From the NCBI RefSeq assembly GCF_900188435.1, contig NZ_FYFA01000001.1, positions 1,798,001 to 1,862,000 on the forward strand: DNA of 64,000 nucleotides. The letters run 5' to 3'. This DNA comes from Marinobacter sp. es.048. GTDB lineage: Bacteria; Pseudomonadota; Gammaproteobacteria; Pseudomonadales; Oleiphilaceae. Made by a program: the position numbers and the translations under genes. The notes under the pieces are model-generated. The model was not told the DNA's origin and did not search any database. It worked only from the letters and a program-made list of their open reading frames with translations. How positions within the stretch are numbered: the first letter of the stretch is position 1; each line of letters opens with the position of its first letter. Positions 60,694 through 64,000 of the stretch are shown piece by piece.

Positions 60694-61827
60694 ATGACAG
60701 CTGCGATGTCCTCCGAAACCAGTGCGACCATGACCCCTTGGCAACGTTACCAGAAGGATCTTGAACGCCCGGATTTCCAGAAGGACTCGGCCCAGGAAGA
60801 TGCGGTCAAGCGCCTTCAATCACTGTACGACAAACTGGTGGAAGCCGAAAGGGATCGCAGCAAGCCCAAGGTCAAACTTTTGCGTAAGCTCAAGAAAGGC
60901 AAGGAGGAGCCGGTCAAAGGTCTGTATTTCTGGGGCGGGGTAGGTCGCGGTAAAACCTACCTGATGGATACGTTCTACGAGTCCTTGCCCTTTGATCGCA
61001 AGATGCGGGTTCACTTTCACCGCTTTATGCAGCGTGTCCACAGCGAACTCAAATCCCTCAAGGGCGAGAAAAACCCGCTGGAACTGGTCTCCAGGAAGTT
61101 TGCCGATGAAACCCGGGTTATATGTTTCGACGAGTTTTTCGTGTCTGACATTGGCGACGCCATGATCCTCGCAACCCTCATGGACGGTTTGTTCAGCCGC
61201 GGCGTCACCCTGGTGTGCACCTCCAATATCGTTCCGGATGGTCTTTACAAGGATGGTCTCCAGCGCGCCCGGTTTCTGCCGGCTATCGAATTGGTCAAGA
61301 AGCACACCGATGTGGTCAACGTGGATGGCGGCGTGGACTACCGGTTGAGAACCCTGGAGCAGGCGGAGCTCTTTCACTCGCCATTGGATGAAGACGCGGA
61401 TGTCAGCCTTCGCAAAAGCTTCGATGCCCTCGCGGTTGAGGCCGGTAAACACAGCAAAACCATGGAAATCAACGGCCGTAAAATTCCGGCCCAGGCCCAC
61501 GCAGACGACGTGGTCTGGTTTGATTTCAAAGACGTCTGCGACGGCCCCCGGAGCCAGAACGATTACATCGAAATGGCCCGGCAGTTTCACGCCATCATCG
61601 TCAGCAATGTGCCGGTTCTGGGTAAAGAGAAAGACGACCAGGCTCGCCGATTCATTAACATGATTGACGAATTCTACGACCGTAACGTCAAAGTCATTAT
61701 CTCGGCATCTGCCCCGATTACCGAGCTCTATACCGGCGGTCGCCTTGGCTTCGAATTTGAGCGCACCGAGTCCCGCCTGCTCGAAATGCAGTCCCGGGAA
61801 TATCTCGAAGCACCGCATAAACCGTAG
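60694..61827 (+). CDS. zapE: cell division protein ZapE (AFG1-like ATPase)
   Basis: 377 residues. Walker A YFWGGVGRGKTYLMD, Walker B RVICFDEFFVSDIGDAM, sensor LVCTSNIVPDGLY. Binds FtsZ and acts at late constriction in E. coli. ATG 60694 (MTAAMSSETSATMTPWQRY) gives the usual length; ATGs at 60706 and 60730 are alternatives. Followed by a REP doublet. Confidence 0.93.
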   Translation: MTAAMSSETSATMTPWQRYQKDLERPDFQKDSAQEDAVKRLQSLYDKLVEAERDRSKPKVKLLRKLKKGKEEPVKGLYFWGGVGRGKTYLMDTFYESLPFDRKMRVHFHRFMQRVHSELKSLKGEKNPLELVSRKFADETRVICFDEFFVSDIGDAMILATLMDGLFSRGVTLVCTSNIVPDGLYKDGLQRARFLPAIELVKKHTDVVNVDGGVDYRLRTLEQAELFHSPLDEDADVSLRKSFDALAVEAGKHSKTMEINGRKIPAQAHADDVVWFDFKDVCDGPRSQNDYIEMARQFHAIIVSNVPVLGKEKDDQARRFINMIDEFYDRNVKVIISASAPITELYTGGRLGFEFERTESRLLEMQSREYLEAPHKP

Positions 61828-61832
61828 GTGGC

Positions 61833-61910
61833 GTCGGATTACGCTTCGCTAATCCGACCTACAAGGTTTCACTCAAAGTAGGTCGGGTTAGCGAAGCGTA
61901 ACCCGACAAA
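61833..61910. repeat. paired REP sequences (REPIN-like), pair 3
   Basis: GTCGGATTACGC...CCTAC at 61833-61862 and GTAGGTCGGGTTAGCG...CCCGACAAA at 61878-61910. The order is reversed relative to pairs 1 and 2. In the second unit GGATTA/TAATCC has become GGGTTA/TAACCC, a compensated pair. Confidence 0.87.
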
Positions 61911-61944
61911 AAAACTACCAGACAACCAACAGAGAGATTCAGAA

Positions 61945-63129
61945 ATGAGCACAGACAGCGTCGTAATCGTAAGCGGTGTCCGCACCCCCATGGGTGGATT
62001 TCAGGGTAGCCTGGCCAGTGTCAGCGCCACCGACCTGGGCGCACTCACCATCACCGAAGCCGTAAAACGCGCCGGCCTGCAGCCTGCGGATGTGCAGGAA
62101 GTCATCATGGGCAACGTCCTGCCTGCCGGCCTCAAACAAGGCCCGGCACGCCAGGCCATGCGCAAGGCGGGGCTGCCTGATAACACCGGCGCCACCACCA
62201 TCAACAAACTCTGCGGCTCCGGCATGAAAGCCGCCATGTTTGCTCACGACCTCATCAAAGCGGGCAGCAACGACATCATGGTTGCCGGTGGCATGGAGAG
62301 CATGTCCAACGCACCCTATATCCTGCAGGGCGTCCGTAGCGGCTACCGCATGGGACCGGGCCAGGCACCCCAGGATCACATGTTCCTGGACGGCCTGGAA
62401 GACGCCGAAACCGGTCGCCTGATGGGTGCCTTTGCTCAGGAAATGGCTGACAAGAAAGGCTACACCCGGGAAGAAATGGACGAGTACGCCATCACTTCAC
62501 TCACACGGGCCAAGAAAGCCATTGAAACGGGCCTGTTGAAAGACGAAATCGTCCCGGTAACCGTGAAAGGCCGCAAAGGCGACGTGGTCGTCGAGGACGA
62601 CGAGCAGCCCCACAACGCTAACATCGAAAAGATCCCGAGCCTGCGCCCGGCCTTTGCCAAAGACGGCACCGTTACCGCTGCTAACGCGTCTTCAATCTCC
62701 GACGGCGCCTCCGCGCTGCTCCTGATGCGCGAATCCGAAGCCGAAAAACGCGGCCTCAAACCCCTGGCCCGCATCGTTGGCCATAGTACCCAATCCCAGC
62801 ATCCGTCCGAGTTCACCTGCGCCCCGGTTGGCGCCATCGAAAAGCTGTTCGGCAAAACCGGATGGAGCAAAGACGACGTAGACCTCTTCGAGATTAACGA
62901 AGCCTTCGCCATGGTCGCCATGATGCCCATCCGCGAACTCGGCCTGAACCCCGAGAAAGTCAACATCCACGGCGGCGCCTGTGCCCAGGGTCACCCGGTC
63001 GGTTCCACCGGCTCCCGTCTGCTGGTAACCCTTATGTACGCTCTCCAGCGTTACGGCAAAAAGAAGGGCATTGCAGCCCTTTGCATTGGTGGTGGGGAAG
63101 CTACTGCCATGGCTATTGAGATGCTTTGA
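61945..63129 (+). CDS. thiolase family acetyl-CoA C-acyltransferase
   Basis: 394 residues. Acyl-Cys in INKLCGSGMKAA, NEAFA with catalytic region LFEINEAFAMVAM, His in GGACAQGHPVGSTG, and second Cys in ALCIGGGEATA. Biosynthetic/degradative type II thiolase of the PhaA/AtoB kind; the direction cannot be read from sequence. Preceded by GAGAG. Element copy F follows. Confidence 0.92.
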   Translation: MSTDSVVIVSGVRTPMGGFQGSLASVSATDLGALTITEAVKRAGLQPADVQEVIMGNVLPAGLKQGPARQAMRKAGLPDNTGATTINKLCGSGMKAAMFAHDLIKAGSNDIMVAGGMESMSNAPYILQGVRSGYRMGPGQAPQDHMFLDGLEDAETGRLMGAFAQEMADKKGYTREEMDEYAITSLTRAKKAIETGLLKDEIVPVTVKGRKGDVVVEDDEQPHNANIEKIPSLRPAFAKDGTVTAANASSISDGASALLLMRESEAEKRGLKPLARIVGHSTQSQHPSEFTCAPVGAIEKLFGKTGWSKDDVDLFEINEAFAMVAMMPIRELGLNPEKVNIHGGACAQGHPVGSTGSRLLVTLMYALQRYGKKKGIAALCIGGGEATAMAIEML

Positions 63130-63174
63130 ACTCGGGAGTTTGGAAGGGGTTGAAAGCGAACTCCAAAGCCCGAT

Positions 63175-63284
63175 GCCAAGGTGGCGAGGGTTCCTCCGAG
63201 AATGTCGGCGGCCATGGATGGCCGACGCCAAGCGCACATGGATGTGCTAGTAGCGGTTCTCGGAGGAACCCTCACCACCTTGGC
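63175..63284 (+). repeat. private-arm twin-GGA element, copy F
   Basis: 28-bp arms (63175-63202, 63257-63284) with a single C-A mismatch on the plus strand. Core identical to copy B except one base. GGA at 63216 and 63240, 24 nt apart; loops CATGGATG twice. In sense with the thiolase gene upstream. The remaining 63285-63556 has no gene I can support. Confidence 0.88.
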
Positions 63285-63556
63285 GCTCCCCGCAACTGAC
63301 AGCCGCCGAAAAAAACCACCAAAACCAAAGTGGTTGCATCCAAATTTGTTGTCTATAGTGATTCTGTGCGAAGAAACCCGGCGGCAAACGGCGTTAACAG
63401 AGGGATGATAGCAAAATCATACTTTTGACTGATCAAAGCGCCTGAAGGCGTTAGCTATAGTGCCAACATCACGAGCACTGTGCTTGAAGCCTCCAATACA
63501 TCGTGAACACCAATAATCAGAGCAGCGACTCAGAACAACAATGGAGTAGCCTTCCA

Positions 63557-64000
63557 ATGACAAGAAAAACACATCAATGGCAGCGTTGGACCAAATTACC
63601 GCTGGCCGTGGCAGTTGCCGCCGGCGTATCCGGTCAGGCAACCGCCTATTCGTTCTATGTGGGTGATGTGGAAGCCCAGTTCAACACCACGCTGTCCGCA
63701 GGTGTGGGTTGGCGGGTAGAAGATCGGGACAGCCGCTTGATCGCTCAGGGCAATCTGGGCCCCGAATTTGTTAACACGACTGTTGGGTCATCCACCAACA
63801 ACTATGATGACGGCAACCTCAATTTCGATAAGGGCGATACCTACTCAAAGATCGTCAAGGGTAACAGTGAGCTATATCTCAATTATTATGTCGATAACCC
63901 TTACCTGACGCGGGTTGGAGCTCTCGTCCGAGGTCGCTATTGGTATGACTTTGAGCTGAAGGACGAAAGTCGTGAGCATGTTGAGTTGAATGAAGAGGCC
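63557..64000 (+). CDS. DUF1302 family protein, N-terminal part (3' end outside window)
   Basis: 148 codons visible. Signal peptide (MTRKTHQWQRWTKLPLAVAV then AAGVSGQATA, cleavage about residue 30), followed by the DUF1302 opening FYVGDVEAQFNTTLSAGVGWR and beta-rich sequence DGNLNFDKGDTYSKIVKGNS. The family is thought to be outer-membrane beta-barrels, often near a DUF1329 gene and lipid or hydrocarbon metabolism genes in Marinobacter and Pseudomonas. A regulatory region of about 270 bases precedes it, but I see no clear promoter. Confidence 0.85.
   Translation, partial: MTRKTHQWQRWTKLPLAVAVAAGVSGQATAYSFYVGDVEAQFNTTLSAGVGWRVEDRDSRLIAQGNLGPEFVNTTVGSSTNNYDDGNLNFDKGDTYSKIVKGNSELYLNYYVDNPYLTRVGALVRGRYWYDFELKDESREHVELNEEA

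Noticed and set aside
63340..63460. Promoter for the DUF1302 gene (TATAGT at two places, TTGACT at about 63426)
   Set aside because: No -35/-10 pair with acceptable 16-19 base spacing could be found.

Overview
The window looks like chromosomal core DNA from a marine gammaproteobacterium. Gene order (leuS-lptE-holA, miaB-phoH-ybeY-corC-lnt, kdsD-kdsC-lptCAB-rpoN-hpf-ptsN-rapZ-ptsO, mlaFEDCB-ibaG-murA-hisGDC, mreBCD-maf-rng-yhdP), a DUF1302 protein, paired DmdC-type acyl-CoA dehydrogenases and GTCGGATTA-type REP sequences fit Marinobacter or a close relative. This assignment is inference from gene content; no database was searched.

Layout. 1-2761: end of a biotin operon (bioF-bioH-bioC-bioD). 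2813-3749: a miniature hook/rod-like protein and an HExxH protein. 4020-7821: two paralogous acyl-CoA dehydrogenases, the first behind a promoter overlapped by two PsrA-like operators. 7909-13304 (minus): endonuclease I-like protein, coiled-coil protein, holA, lptE, leuS. 13496-19730: zinc-ribbon protein, then the minus-strand miaB-phoH-ybeY-corC-lnt group. 19916-25242: trmH, yejK, cysN, cysD, PilZ protein. 25510-30507: rimO, then gatCAB on the minus strand. 30879-40081 (plus): mreBCD, maf, rng, yhdP, nitrilase. 40151-50862 (minus): darP and mgtE, then the LPS/KDO and sigma-54/PTS-Ntr cluster, with rapZ split by an IS2-group element. 51051-59893 (plus): mla phospholipid transport, ibaG, murA, hisGDC, NIF3. 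60057-64000: zapG/zapE, thiolase, and the start of a DUF1302 gene.

Functionally the window is dominated by envelope building: LPS transport and KDO supply, Mla lipid retrieval, peptidoglycan start, rod shape, lipoprotein acylation and YhdP. It also holds translation quality genes (LeuRS, GatCAB, YbeY, MiaB, TrmH, RimO, HPF, DarP), sulfate activation, and fatty acid/acyl-CoA metabolism.

The most unusual content is intergenic. Six copies of a ~110-200 bp structured element (17932, 18242, 27052, 30578, 58927, 63175) combine a conserved core with long private inverted-repeat arms. The core carries two hairpins, each showing a GGA in a CANGGANG context, at a constant 24-nt spacing; this matches the known CsrA/RsmA recognition pattern. 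A second private-arm repeat family (21755, 21923), three paired REP doublets, and a badly scrambled ~210 bp direct duplication around the IS in rapZ are also present. No tRNA, rRNA or CRISPR array was seen.
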